A DNA stretch of 60,000 nt, from positions 12,903,546 to 12,963,545 of the forward strand of contig NC_135557.1 in the NCBI RefSeq assembly GCF_964340395.1. Direction: 5' to 3'. Below the pieces are notes generated by a model. It ran no database searches, had not been told where the DNA came from, and saw only the letters and a list, made by a program, of their open reading frames with translations. Of the stretch, positions 47,924-58,349 are shown piece by piece (the stretch's first letter is position 1; each line of letters opens with the position of its first letter). This stretch comes from Glandiceps talaboti (lineage: Eukaryota; Hemichordata; Enteropneusta; Spengelidae). Both the position numbers and the translations under genes were made by a program.

Positions 47924-49519
47924 GGTATGTTATATTTACCATCGTTTAATCGAATATTCGAAGTCGATTTGTGATGAGAATATGGAGGATATATGACATT
48001 AAACTGATATTTGCATAAAACTGTTAGAAGGGGTAGTCTACACAATTGTTCTATCTAGCGATAACCATGGAAATAATTTTTGAAGAGAACATGATTTAAC
48101 CAAAGTATTCAATTTAACTTTTGTTCCAAACACAGCTTTTGTCTAAGTGTTCCGTATCCAGTATGTAAACCATTGCTGGATAGATGATGGATTCCCTGAC
48201 CTAAAAGAATCCATGATGGATTCTGCCTGTTACATTCAGTGGGATGATTTTTTTTAAAAACGTTTACATGTAATAATAACACCATGGCAGTAAAGGTAGG
48301 GGGGAAAGCTTGGATGGGAATATATACATATCACATGGGGTTCTAGGTTTCTTCCTTCTAAAAGATCTGGAGTCTTTTGACTCAAGCCAATTTTTAGACT
48401 ATTCAGACCTTTTTGGGCTATAATTTTCAAGCTTTACAAGACAGCACTACATCATATAACTAGCAAGTAAATATTGTTGAAATATGTTAAAATATTATCT
48501 TTTAAAAAGTTTAATAGCATATTGAGGTTAAAGGTAAGAGGAGATGTTGAGATGGGGATACATCCACCTGTCATTGGGGACAGTTACTTTACACTGTAAG
48601 AGTCTGTTCAGGTAAGTTTTAGACTATGTAAGCAATAATTTCACAGCTGTAAAAGACAGTACCATCTAAAATTAGCAATTAATCTTTATACACAGGGTTA
48701 AATTGTCCAGGCAATTTTCATAACATCATGACAGTAAAAGGTTAATGCATGTGATCATTGGTTGAATGATTGCCGCTCATTCATCTGGTGGGGTGAGGGA
48801 GTCCTTGGGGTCTCCGAGCGGATCTGGAGTTTTTAGGCTCTGTAGCCTTTCAGGTAATAACACCAATTCAAAAAAGCTAAAATTAATGTAAGTTTCACGT
48901 GTCACATAAAAATGTAATGTCTATAACACCGGTATAGAATCTGTGTTTACACCAGAATATATTAAATATAACAGAAGAAATACAAACAAAATACAGGAGA
49001 AATTATTGTAGTTTGATATAGTTATCTTTTATTTATTCTCTAAACTGATAATAGCATTGTGTACGGGAATTAACTTAGATAATGGTATTCCACTTCTTGG
49101 GTTAGTATGGATGGTATTTTCTTCAAGTCAATGCCTGCAGACAGGCTATGATGGTAACGATGAACTTACAGTACCATGGTAGGCAGTATAACTGTTGCAA
49201 CAGCATAAGGGGTTCAAAGCTTAAATCATGAATAGTAATTAATATTACACGAAGTCGTATGTTAGTGTAACTTCAAGTAGCTGCAACATTTTTACTTTGC
49301 ATTAATTTTTACCTGTTTACCTGCACAAAAAATACCAAACCTTTGGATGAAACAGTCAAAGGGGAACGTCACTCTATGAGATAATGGTCATATCATAAAC
49401 TTTAGGTTGTGGAAAGTCATTTAATGATTTAATATCACATAATTTTCGCATTGGTTACCAAGCTCCTCTTGTTCTTTCAATGATACACCATTGCATCATG
49501 GGTCTTAGCAGACATGGTT

Positions 49520-49905
49520 GCACACTGAATATTCGTGATGCCCAAGAGCTCACTTCCTATATGTATTGGTTGCACACTGAATATTCATGACTCCCAAGCA
49601 CTTACTTCATATATGTATTGGTTGCACACTGAATACTCATGACTCCCAAGCACTTACTTCATATATGTATTGGTTGCACACTGAATATTCGTGATGCCCA
49701 AGAGCTTACTTCCTACATGTATTGGTTGCACGCACACTGAATATCCATGGCCCTAAGAGAATAATAATAATAATAATGTTCGGTTTTTATATAGCGCTTT
49801 CCCACACTTCCGTTATGTATTGGTTGCACACTGAATATTCATGACTCCCAAGCACTTACTTCATATATGTATTGGTTGCACACTGAATATTCATGACACT
49901 TTATC
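49520..49905. repeat. 52-bp tandem array, right arm (about 5-6 units)
   Basis: Reverse-complement units of the left-arm array, more diverged and interrupted at 49750-49813. Confidence 0.9.
49750..49813 (-). mobile_element. SINE 3'-tail insertion in right-arm array
   Basis: (ATA)n then ATGTTCGGTTTTTATATAGC and GCTTTCCCAC, the reverse complement of the SINE 3' end. Absent from the left arm. Confidence 0.7.
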
Positions 49906-50241
49906 TGAAGGAAGTAAACTCCTTGAAACCATAAACAGTCAGTGTACATCTAATGAATACATGCTGGTTAATACCCATGATGCAATGCTGTATAACTGAA
50001 AGAACAATTGAACTGAAAGAGTTTCAATTTAGTGTTTCTTGACACCTGAATGAAAATTATGAGTTGTGAAATCACGAAATGACTCTCCAGATCAATTTTA
50101 CAAAAAAAACCCCACCTTTATTTCCTGCTGTGGTGGTGTTCACCTTTAAATCATTTTGATCAGGTGATTTTATTAATTATTGATGGTGACAGTGGTTTGA
50201 TGTTTGCATGGAGGTATCTCCACTCGTGCTTCCTTGATGTT

Positions 50242-50366
50242 TATATGTGTATTTTATGGAAAGTTTCTTTTTTTTTAAAATATATTTTGTGAAGCGCCTC
50301 TGAACAATTTTTATTTTTGGATTTTGGCGCTATACAAATGTTTACTTTATCTTTTTTATCTGATAC
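50242..50366. mobile_element. Right-arm-specific insertion, retroelement 3'-end-like
   Basis: About 125 bp absent from the left arm, between TTGATGTTTATAT and GTAAACTGTTGC. It contains GTGAAGCGCCTCTGAACAAT and GGCGCTATACAAATG followed by TTTATCTTTTTTATC, resembling LINE/SINE 3' ends. Confidence 0.65.
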
Positions 50367-50448
50367 GTAAACTGTTGCAAATAATGTATGTATCCATTTA
50401 CTTCTTTCTCATCAAATTGTTTATTTATGGCTGACATTTTAGTGGGAT

Positions 50449-50737
50449 TAGACTCTCTCACAGTCTCGGGAATGTCACTAGCAGAAAACAGCTTGTTTTG
50501 TATGTGGCGATATCTACCACATACTTCTAATATCCTTGTACTGTGCGTCCTCTACGACTACATAGGGCTAACAATCTGGTGATGTGTTATTTCAATCCGT
50601 GTTATTGAGACGTACATGAACTTTGCAATAACTTGTCATCGAGTGGTTAGTCCTACATATGCAGTAGATATTGGTATATAAAAAACAGCCACTTTCTGCT
50701 AGCGACATTCCCGAGACTGATAGTATAAGAGAGTCTA
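50449..50737. mobile_element. Foldback MITE nested in right arm
   Basis: Mirror copy of the 43954-44251 element, inverted with the arm, with one end mutated (TAAGAGAGTCTA). Confidence 0.8.
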
Positions 50738-51863
50738 CACCAGGATTTGATCACTTGCTAATCATACACGTTGCAGCAAGTATGGAACAATAGTATTAGA
50801 AAAAAAATATGAATTTTTTTTTAAGTTGCAGCTATTTGAAAGTTAAAATAAACACACACACACAAAACAACATTTTAAGAAGTGGGGGTACATATACAAG
50901 GCTGGATTTATCTAATTTAAATAAATTAAATGATTCATACCTCATCACACAGCCTCAGGCATCAGTGTTCTTAAAAATGTGGGAGGAAAATCAAAACAGA
51001 AGCGAGGCTCCAAACTGTTATTTCCCATAATTCCTTGCTCTATACCAAATTTGCTCTTACAATAAATCTGTTTTAGAGAGGTTGCATGTTGCAGTGTTTC
51101 CTGGGTCCCCTTAGCATGCAGAAATAGAGCTATGAAAAAAACCCAGCCATACTACTGTTCCCCTTCCACAGCTGGCTATGTAACATGTAACAAAAGTAAA
51201 ATGTTATACAAACATTTCAACATAGATGACCTAAAACAGTAAACTTGACAGAAATGATCATTACAACATATCTTACAACTAGGTTACATTTATTTATTTA
51301 TTTATAAGTTGTAATTTTCAAAGATGGTAGTGGAGTCAAATATATATAAACACAAGCACAAAGGGAACATGTAATCTTGCTTGAATAAGATGGTTTATAT
51401 AATTGAATAGTACTGTACTTACTCAGGTTAGTGCCCTCACATGGGCAAGCGTACAAATAAGAATGATATTCCAACAGATTAGTATGGTCCTATGTTTGTA
51501 TCAATACACTCCTTCAATAAGTGATTGCTACACATTCTGAATACTGGAGTATAGAGTGGCAGCATTGTTTACAATTGTATTGTACAGACCCATCAACATG
51601 AGCGAGATCGAGGGGTGGGGGGGGGAGGACGACGACTGCATTTTGAAACACTTTGGTTCATACTTCAAGCACTGCAGAATCAACGATGTAGACACAACTT
51701 CCTTGAAACTGTTCAAACTGCCGTGTCTGGCTACATGTAGTCTTGGAGAACCTTCTGCTGGGGGCTCTGCTATGAGACCACCAAGACGAGAAGAGCAATA
51801 CCAATTGTAAACATTGGACCTCTCTCCCAGAGCAGTGTAATCTGAGGAATGCTTCATGACCAA

Positions 51864-52751
51864 CATTGCACCTTGATAGATAAATGACACCAAGGAATTC
51901 CTGATCATGCAAGATTGTCTCCACCAAGGTAACGTTTTCATTCAATTTCATTTGTTTCATTGTCCCAAAATATACGAAAACATGTTTTTATTTAGATAAT
52001 TGTGAAACAGAATGACGTCTCAGTAAAATAAACAAGATTAATGTACTCATACATTTGATAATCTAAACTGATGATTTAAGATTTTAATGGCAGTATTGAG
52101 GTCAGAATAAAGACGATATATATCGAATCGTTTTTAATATAAGTATGAAGTTGATAGAATAGGTCATCGTGTGTAATGCAGTTGGTACTAGTATTTCACA
52201 TTGGGATATTTAGCGCTATACGAAACGTCATATTTGACCATGTCTTTCCACCGGGGTAAGTCATGAGCAGAGGATGTTTAAATGTGGTAAGTACGAGACG
52301 AAGTTCCACCTTTGACATAATTTACCCCTGGGGGCTGTAGACAGTCAAATGGTACTTCGTCTCGTACTACTCCTGCCCTGGACAGTGACGGTGGTTAGAT
52401 TAGGTGGGTCACAGGCAGGGTAAAGGTGGGTATATTGGACTTTTCGTGTAGTGTAGCTTATTTTAATAGCCATTAATGACCATCAGAGGTTATTGGTGAT
52501 AACGCCTGTTTGTGGCATGAGTGGTAGAACGAAAGAGCGTAGGAAGTGGTCAACAGATGTGACAACATATACAGGTGATGTTGAGGTATGTTCAATGTTC
52601 TAGACTTATGCGTAACAGGAGGGAATGGAGAAAGTCAATCAACTCTGGAAACGAAACGAACCACAAACTGTATTTGAAATAGTCGTCAGCCTATGGTAGG
52701 TGATTTAGTTTTAGATAATGTCGTAATGAATCTTATCCCCTGCAATGGTAC
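51864..52751. other. Right flank of inverted repeat with dispersed repeat copy
   Basis: 52226-52440 is the partner, in opposite orientation, of 12059-12284 and has an internal palindrome around GTACGAGACGAAGT. Otherwise unique. A 23-codon ATG frame (52517-52585) followed by GTATGT could be a first exon but has no support. Confidence 0.5.

Positions 52752-52826
<75 letters not shown>
52752..52826. repeat. (CA)n microsatellite
   Basis: Uninterrupted CA dinucleotide of about 75 bp. Confidence 0.97.
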
Positions 52827-52829
<3 letters not shown>

Positions 52830-53835
52830 TATTGGAATGTCCATTACATCAACACGGATCATTCAGTTCGTGGGGTTGATATTATTTATGGAATATTTAG
52901 TTAGGTTGAAGAAACATGGGTCAGTCCTGTCAAGAGAAAATTGAAATGATAAGGGCCTCACTTATGGCGTGAACCCTTCTAGTTATGCATTTCATTACAA
53001 TTTCCATGAGCAATCGAAAAGGAGTTTCACGTACCATTACTTTTAATGTTGGGTGTCCACGATTCATTCTCTAGAAAACAGAATAAAATATTTGAATAAA
53101 TACAGGTCTCTGAGATTCGAAGACATATCCCCTAACAAAAATGTGTTGTTAATTACTATGAAAGGTACGGTCCGTCAATGTACAAGTCCATAGAATCTGA
53201 TAATACACAACAATGTAAGAATTTATCTCAGTACATTGCAAGAGAAAATTGGTATTAACTATACTGAGTCTAATATATCCATATGCCAAAGCCATTCATG
53301 ACACAAAGTCAACCAGACTACATACAGCCTTTCTTTGATACATGGTTGTCATTCACACCAGGCTTTGTCCATAGGGGTTAATAACAGAATTAAACATGTC
53401 AGGGAGATCGCAATTGAATGGACAATGACAACAATGTCGATGCATTGGCATTGCATCAGACTTACTTTGCCTTATCGTTGGTTGTTCAACTTCGACTTGC
53501 TGTCTACAAAGAAATCGCTTTGTCAGGGCATCATCACAGAGGACATCATTCCAGTGATTTGTGTTGTATAGGTTCGTTAGATATAGAGCAACGCAGTCTT
53601 TATAAACGCTACCATCTGGTTGTGATCTTAGAAGAAAAAAAGTTAGTTCAATATACGCTAATCATTATACATAACGATAAATTACCAAAACATATTTTAA
53701 AATGGCAATAGAGTTAGGTGATGATGCCAGAGTTTATAAATCTAGACTCATGTTTTTGGCCCTAAGAACAGTGTGCCTGTTACAAGTAGATTTACTTTTA
53801 TTAGTACTAATGTAGTGTATTGCATTACATGTCAA
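52827..53835. other. No confident gene
   Basis: AT-rich sequence with two overlapping plus-strand frames (53335-53571 and 53418-53711) that I do not recognise. They may be decayed upstream parts of the element at 53840. Confidence 0.4.
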
Positions 53836-53839
53836 AAAT

Positions 53840-54343
53840 GTGTTTTTTTTATATATAGGTTCAACTGTGTGTCGTCTTGGTGATCGTTTCGTGGAGCATC
53901 TCCGTCTGACCCGACAAAAGAATCGTAACTATCCCGTATCTATGCATTTTATTACAAACGATCATAGTGTATCAGATATGTCCATTTCAGGAATTTGTAA
54001 GGTTTCTGGTGATGAGAAAGCATTGAGGTTAAAGGAAGAAGAAATCATTTTCCGTCTTGGAACGCTGGAACCCCTTGGAATTAATAGATTATTCTCGTCT
54101 TTCCCAATTTAATCACTGGGTATTTGATAAATTTCAGGCGTATTCTATTGGGTTCTATTTGGTGCGAGCGAATTTTAGAAGTTTTCCCACGTATAATCGT
54201 TTATATATCACGCGCGGTTTCGTTCCATTATTTTCAGAAATGTTTAGGTTTTAACCTAACATTTTTGTATCTCGCCGATTTTTCCTTTGAAAAAGAATAT
54301 TTATTCGAAACGTCTGATTTAACAGCTATTTATACGGACTGAT
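53840..54343 (+). mobile_element. Penelope-like element 3' fragment with GIY-YIG endonuclease
   Basis: An open frame from 53840 to 54112 reads LYIGSTVCRLGDRFVEHLR, then PVSMHF..DMSISGICK, then KEEEIIFRLGTLEPLGINRL and F. This is the YIG half of a GIY-YIG nuclease with the conserved Arg/His and late Glu, as in Penelope-like retroelements. About 230 bp of 3' noncoding sequence follows, with TTCGAAACGTCTGATTT, typical of such 3' ends, then a TATG microsatellite. The RT domain is missing. Confidence 0.72.
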
Positions 54344-54366
54344 TTATTAGTTCCATATGCATTTCT

Positions 54367-54441
54367 ATGTATGTATGTATGTATGTATGTATGTATGTAT
54401 GTATGTATGTATGTATGTATGTATGTATGTATGTATGTATG
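54367..54441. repeat. (GTAT)n microsatellite
   Basis: About 18 tetranucleotide units directly after the Penelope-like 3' end. Confidence 0.95.
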
Positions 54442-54584
54442 TCTACATGCCGATCTGTCTGGTCTTCTGCCTAGCCTGTCTGAACGTTTCAAGACATATT
54501 TGTATCCATATCCGTTTCCGGTGCTAACTTCATGTTGTGACAGCAATCCATGTTCATCTTGACACTACAATTAAGTTCCACTTT

Positions 54585-55390
54585 AACTATTTATGCATTT
54601 GACATATAAGACCCAGTTTAATATCTGTATTAATTATTTCATCAAAAGGGGTCATTTGGCTTCACATATTAATTTGAATACTTTGATTAAAATTTAAAAC
54701 GTTTTTATTAATATTTAAATAGTATCGACTTATTTTGTTATAGAAGGCTCCATGCAGACATCAGCTATTATTCCCAATACTTATTCTTCGTTCAGCCAAG
54801 GAAAATAATATTTACCTAGGGAACCCTTGTCAGTACGAGATGCTAGTCGAATAGTAAACAACTTTAGGCCAATAGTGTTATCCGGCTGAATGAAGCAAAA
54901 TATTGGGGAATAATATAATCATACCATCGCCAGTAACATAAAAAAAATCGGGGAAAGTAATGGAAATTTTGAGCGTTTTGACTCATATTTCGAACACAGC
55001 AGAACCACACGCGTTGTCGTAACGTAGACTAGCGTTGGACATATTCCATATTTGTTGACCCCTGGCTTGTGCGTGGTATAATGTATGTCATTAAACTGTA
55101 CAGAGCTTTATTGTTAAACGAGCATGCACTAAACCGTCTCAATTATCTAGCTGTGTGCCAGTATTGTTCGTTTCTCCAAAGTAATTAACTGCCGTTTCAA
55201 CCATGAAGTTAATTATTATTAGTTGATTTGAAATGTATGGCCCAGTTTAAATATCTCTATCAATTATTTCCTCACAAGGGGCTAGCTACATGTATAAATT
55301 TGATTGCTGTGATTAAAATTTAAAACATGTTTATTAATATTTAAGAAGCATTGACTTGTATAGAAAACTCGATGCAGACACATAAGGCTT
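54585..55390. repeat. Direct repeats of about 190 bp flanking a 420-bp segment
   Basis: 54585-54770 and 55200-55390 share GGCCCAGTTTAA-ATCT, TCAATTATTTC, GTGATTAAAATTTAAAAC, TTTATTAATATTTAA and CATGCAGACA. The interval between them carries degenerate similarity to 13080-13560. Confidence 0.7.
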
Positions 55391-55894
55391 AAAATACATC
55401 TAACCTGTCTTTTTTGTAACTAGGAGAATGCGAACAAGCCAAAGTTGTACAACTCAAAAGGTAAGTTAATATGAGTTGATTGACGAGAAGTATTAAAATA
55501 ATATCTAATTATAGGTGTATTATTTTCAACGCTGACCAAATAATAGTATTAGGGAACAATATATACACTTTGGTCAGTATAGTCACTACGAGTCGATCGA
55601 CGAGCAGTGACAAACCATTTGGTCACGATTATTATCCTACTGAACCATGGAAAATATTGGGAGTTATATATTTATATCTCCTCAAAAAATAATTTAATGG
55701 TGAAAAGAAATGGTGATTTAGAACATGTTAAGTTATACTTCGAACTCCACATAATCAGTGACGTAGACACCGTGAGGAGTTGTCGTGTTGTAGAACGAAT
55801 GTACTGCCATACTCAATTAATACTCAACTTGGCTTGTGTACGCACAGGGAACTCATACTTAGTTATTTTTTTACGAAAACGAACAAAAAATAAA

Positions 55895-56035
55895 TGATAA
55901 AACAAACGAACAAACAAACAAACAAACAACAACAGAAAAAACAACAACAGACACGCACAAACAATAAACAAACAAGCAAACGAAAGAACAAACACTAACA
56001 GACAGACAGACAAACACAAACAAACAAACAAACAA

Positions 56036-56067
<32 letters not shown>

Positions 56068-56135
56068 AAAAACAAACAAATAAACAAACAAACAAACAAA
56101 CAAACAAATAAACAAAAAAGATAAATAAATAAATA
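55895..56135. repeat. (ACAA)n/(ACAG)n microsatellite
   Basis: Compound tetranucleotide repeat; Cys/Val/Leu-rich minus frames over it are artefacts. Confidence 0.93.
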
Positions 56136-56439
56136 CTGTTTTCATAAACAAAACTAACTGAGACTGAGTTCCCTTACCTTTATGGTGTAATGTACCATAT
56201 ATGTATTTAAACCTATAAGTGAGAATTCCTTTCCCGTAACTTTGACATGAGTATAGTATGCTTAATTAAAATGTCACTTTATTCTGCTTAGATACTGCTA
56301 TTGTCCATCTCAGCTCCTTGATCAGTTTGAATACTAGCCTGATGACTTGATTGGTATTCTTGCAACAACAAAAACACTCGTTTAATTATAAATGTAGCAT
56401 TCTTCTTCTTCATGCATTGTTAATTACTAACATGAACCA

Positions 56440-56447
56440 TATATAAA
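56440..56447 (+). promoter_or_regulatory. TATA box candidate for the Link-module gene
   Basis: TATATAAA lies about 120 bp upstream of the ATG at 56566, which would give a 5' leader of roughly 90 nt. It fits a single core promoter but rests on motif and position alone. Confidence 0.4.
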
Positions 56448-56565
56448 CGGGGGTTTGTTTTTCTTCTTCGCCATTCTGCTGATCAGCGTATAGGCTGTTA
56501 GATTTACCCAGCTGTTATTATGATATGATATGATATGATATCTACTCTGTGTAGTAGTTTTTGAG

Positions 56566-57719
56566 ATGTGGGCGTTGAAAGAAACGTTTCTATGTGTTGC
56601 GTCCTACTGTTTGTATTTGTCTTGTATTCGCGAAGGAGAAGGTAAGTTTATATTTATACTTATGTGACTACAAAACCAGAATAGCTCTAGAGTTTCAGTT
56701 AGGCAGCACAATGTTTTTTTTAACATCTCGGCGTTTTTCTTTTTTTTTTCTTACGAAGTACACAAATGAAAATACAGACACTGACACTGCTCGCACAGGC
56801 ACTGTACAGTTTATTTCACTGTGAACACAGTTATATAGATTTTGAGTTTGAGTCTTCCTTGATTCACCCGACATAGATGTTGATTTATTAGCCAGAATTA
56901 TTACACGTTCGAAGCGCCATGTTCATATCACTCCAAATCTACAGGAATTACATTGGTTGCCTGTACTTGTACAACGTATTATTTATAAGATTGTAGTCAT
57001 CACTTTTAAATGTTTTCATATGGTTCTGGTCCTCCATATCTTAGTGAGTTGGTCAGTCTCTGTCCCGGGGCGTAGACTACGTTCCACAGATCTTAGTACC
57101 GTTACAGCCTGGACAAAAAACATGGTAACAGGGCTTTCAGTGTTGCTTCTCCAGTTTTGGAATGCTCTCACGCTCCAATTCCGTCGTTGTGATAATTTCA
57201 ATGTTTTCATTTCAGAATTGCTATGGAAGATACGTTGTTATTGTAGTGCAATTAAAGAATCATTGTGGCCAAGCTAAACTTGTCACGTGAAGTATTTCTT
57301 TTCAAAATATCACAAACATGTGGATGTCGTATATCGTATGGCTAAACTATTAACAGCACAAACATACATATCACATATACATATAGATGAATGTATTGTT
57401 CCTGATTCCAAAATTGTTTGTTATTTCTTAGGTCTGCATTTTTTCCAAGGACGAGCTCAAGGTGCAATTCAACATTCCTTCAACTATTATGAAGCTGTCG
57501 ACTTCTGTAAGGTGTATGGCACTAGTATAGCCACGCCTGAACAGATGTTTTCTGCATTGGAAGAGGGACTTCATATGTGCAATAATGGATGGTGGGAGGG
57601 CAAAATTTTAGGAATGGTTTTGCAACATCCTGTGGCGAGATGTAATGGTGGGAAGAGTGGTGTGAGCAACAAGGGACTTAGGCCTGCTTCAGATCGTTGG
57701 AATGTGTATTGTTATTCGG
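56566..57719 (+). CDS. Secreted Link-module (Xlink) protein, 5' part
   Basis: Exon 1 (56566-56641) encodes Met and a hydrophobic signal peptide of about 20 residues and ends in phase 1 at GTAAGT. Exon 2 (57432-57719, 288 nt, phase 1-1) adds 95 whole codons forming a full Link module. The four Link cysteines are C51, C75, C96 and C119, expected to pair 51-119 and 75-96; IATPEQ (58-63) and the terminal WNVYCY (115-120) are family hallmarks. Link modules bind hyaluronan or related glycosaminoglycans in aggrecan, CD44, TSG-6 and HAPLN proteins; binding here is inference. Exon 2 ends at GTATGT, so another exon must follow, either the short candidate at 58300-58349 or exons beyond the window. Intron 1 contains a LINE 3' fragment. 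Confidence 0.8.
56870..57260 (+). mobile_element. LINE (L2/CR1-like) 3' end in intron 1 of Link gene
   Basis: Frames read HITPNLQELHWLPVLVQRII and YKIVVITFKCFH, then after frameshifts PGRRLRSTDLSTV, WNALTL and FNVFISELLWKI. This is the C-terminal signature of L2/CR1 reverse transcriptases (HWLPV..RI.YKI...FK..H; R.LRS.D; F...LW..L). Decayed and 5' truncated. Confidence 0.8.
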
Positions 57720-58299
57720 GTATGTAGAATCCACAGTGAGTTCTGATCACACTATTGGCCTATCTTTATACTGAAATATAACTAGGTAAAAGCGTGAATT
57801 AAAATAATTCCAGAGTCGAAAGGGCTTATTAAAAACAATGTTTGCTTTGTCATTTATCAACAATTACATATTTGCCAAAAGTATCGATGACATTTTACGA
57901 TAGTTTGCAGTTTCTTCTCCGATTTCATCAAACTTGAAGACAAATCATGGAGAAGTAACTGTGACTCAAATTTGGCTTGGGGTGATAATGGTCTAGTATC
58001 TAAAACACGGTCTTTGGCTTTTTTTCGCAGATTAGTTTTTTTTAAATCTGTAGGTCCTTTGGGCATAAACCTCTTCAAATGTCATATGTTTATTTTAATA
58101 TACACAACTATAAAATCCTTGTTTAAAATAAATTATCGTCTTCAAATAATCGTTAATACTTCCCTGGACTTCTTGGACCTGAGTAAGTGCAGGTTGTTTA
58201 ATAATTACTATATCTGTGGAATCCGTGAGAAATTGCGTTCATCCTTTCTCAAAACCCTTAACACTACATGAGACATAAGCAGTAATACCCTTTTTTCAG

Positions 58300-58349
58300 C
58301 GCCCTCTCTGGTGAAGTATGTGAAACAAGCGCAGCAAAATGCAGTATAA
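58300..58349 (+). CDS. Candidate terminal exon of the Link-module gene
   Basis: A good acceptor (pyrimidine-rich, ending TTTTTTCAG) precedes 50 nt that accept the phase-1 junction of the Link exon and run 15 further codons to TAA, giving a 137-aa secreted protein. The start of the segment also looks like the GCGCCCTCT ends common in transposon debris, so the exon is tentative. The true downstream exons may lie outside the window. Confidence 0.25.

Larger units (their letters stand above)
49356..50150. mobile_element. Foldback MITE, family 1, right-arm copy
   Basis: Mirror of 44441-45597 with a much shorter tandem core and a SINE-tail insertion. Confidence 0.8.
42850..51863. repeat. 9-kb inverted repeat: arms of about 4 kb, spacer of about 0.9 kb
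   Basis: The left arm 42850-47002 and the right arm 47924-51863 are reverse complements through their whole length. The outer edge is TTGGTCATGAAGC, where similarity stops on both sides; the inner edge is ACGATGGTAAATATAACATA. A roughly 250-bp stretch compared by eye (46081 onward) differs at about 4% of positions. Arms differ by insertions, including a SINE piece and a 125-bp element in the right arm, and by tandem-array length. No intact ORF or transposase is visible in the arms. Confidence 0.95.

Noticed and set aside
51528-51941. 137-codon minus frame at the outer edge of the right arm
   Set aside because: The mirror sequence in the left arm is interrupted by a stop, no family is recognised, and it crosses the inverted-repeat boundary.
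52517-52585. Possible first exon (ATG, 23 codons, GTATGT)
   Set aside because: Too short, with no matching downstream exon or recognisable sequence.
57857-58271. Overlapping frames on both strands after the Link exon
   Set aside because: No domain recognised and no splice sites in the phase needed by the Link gene.
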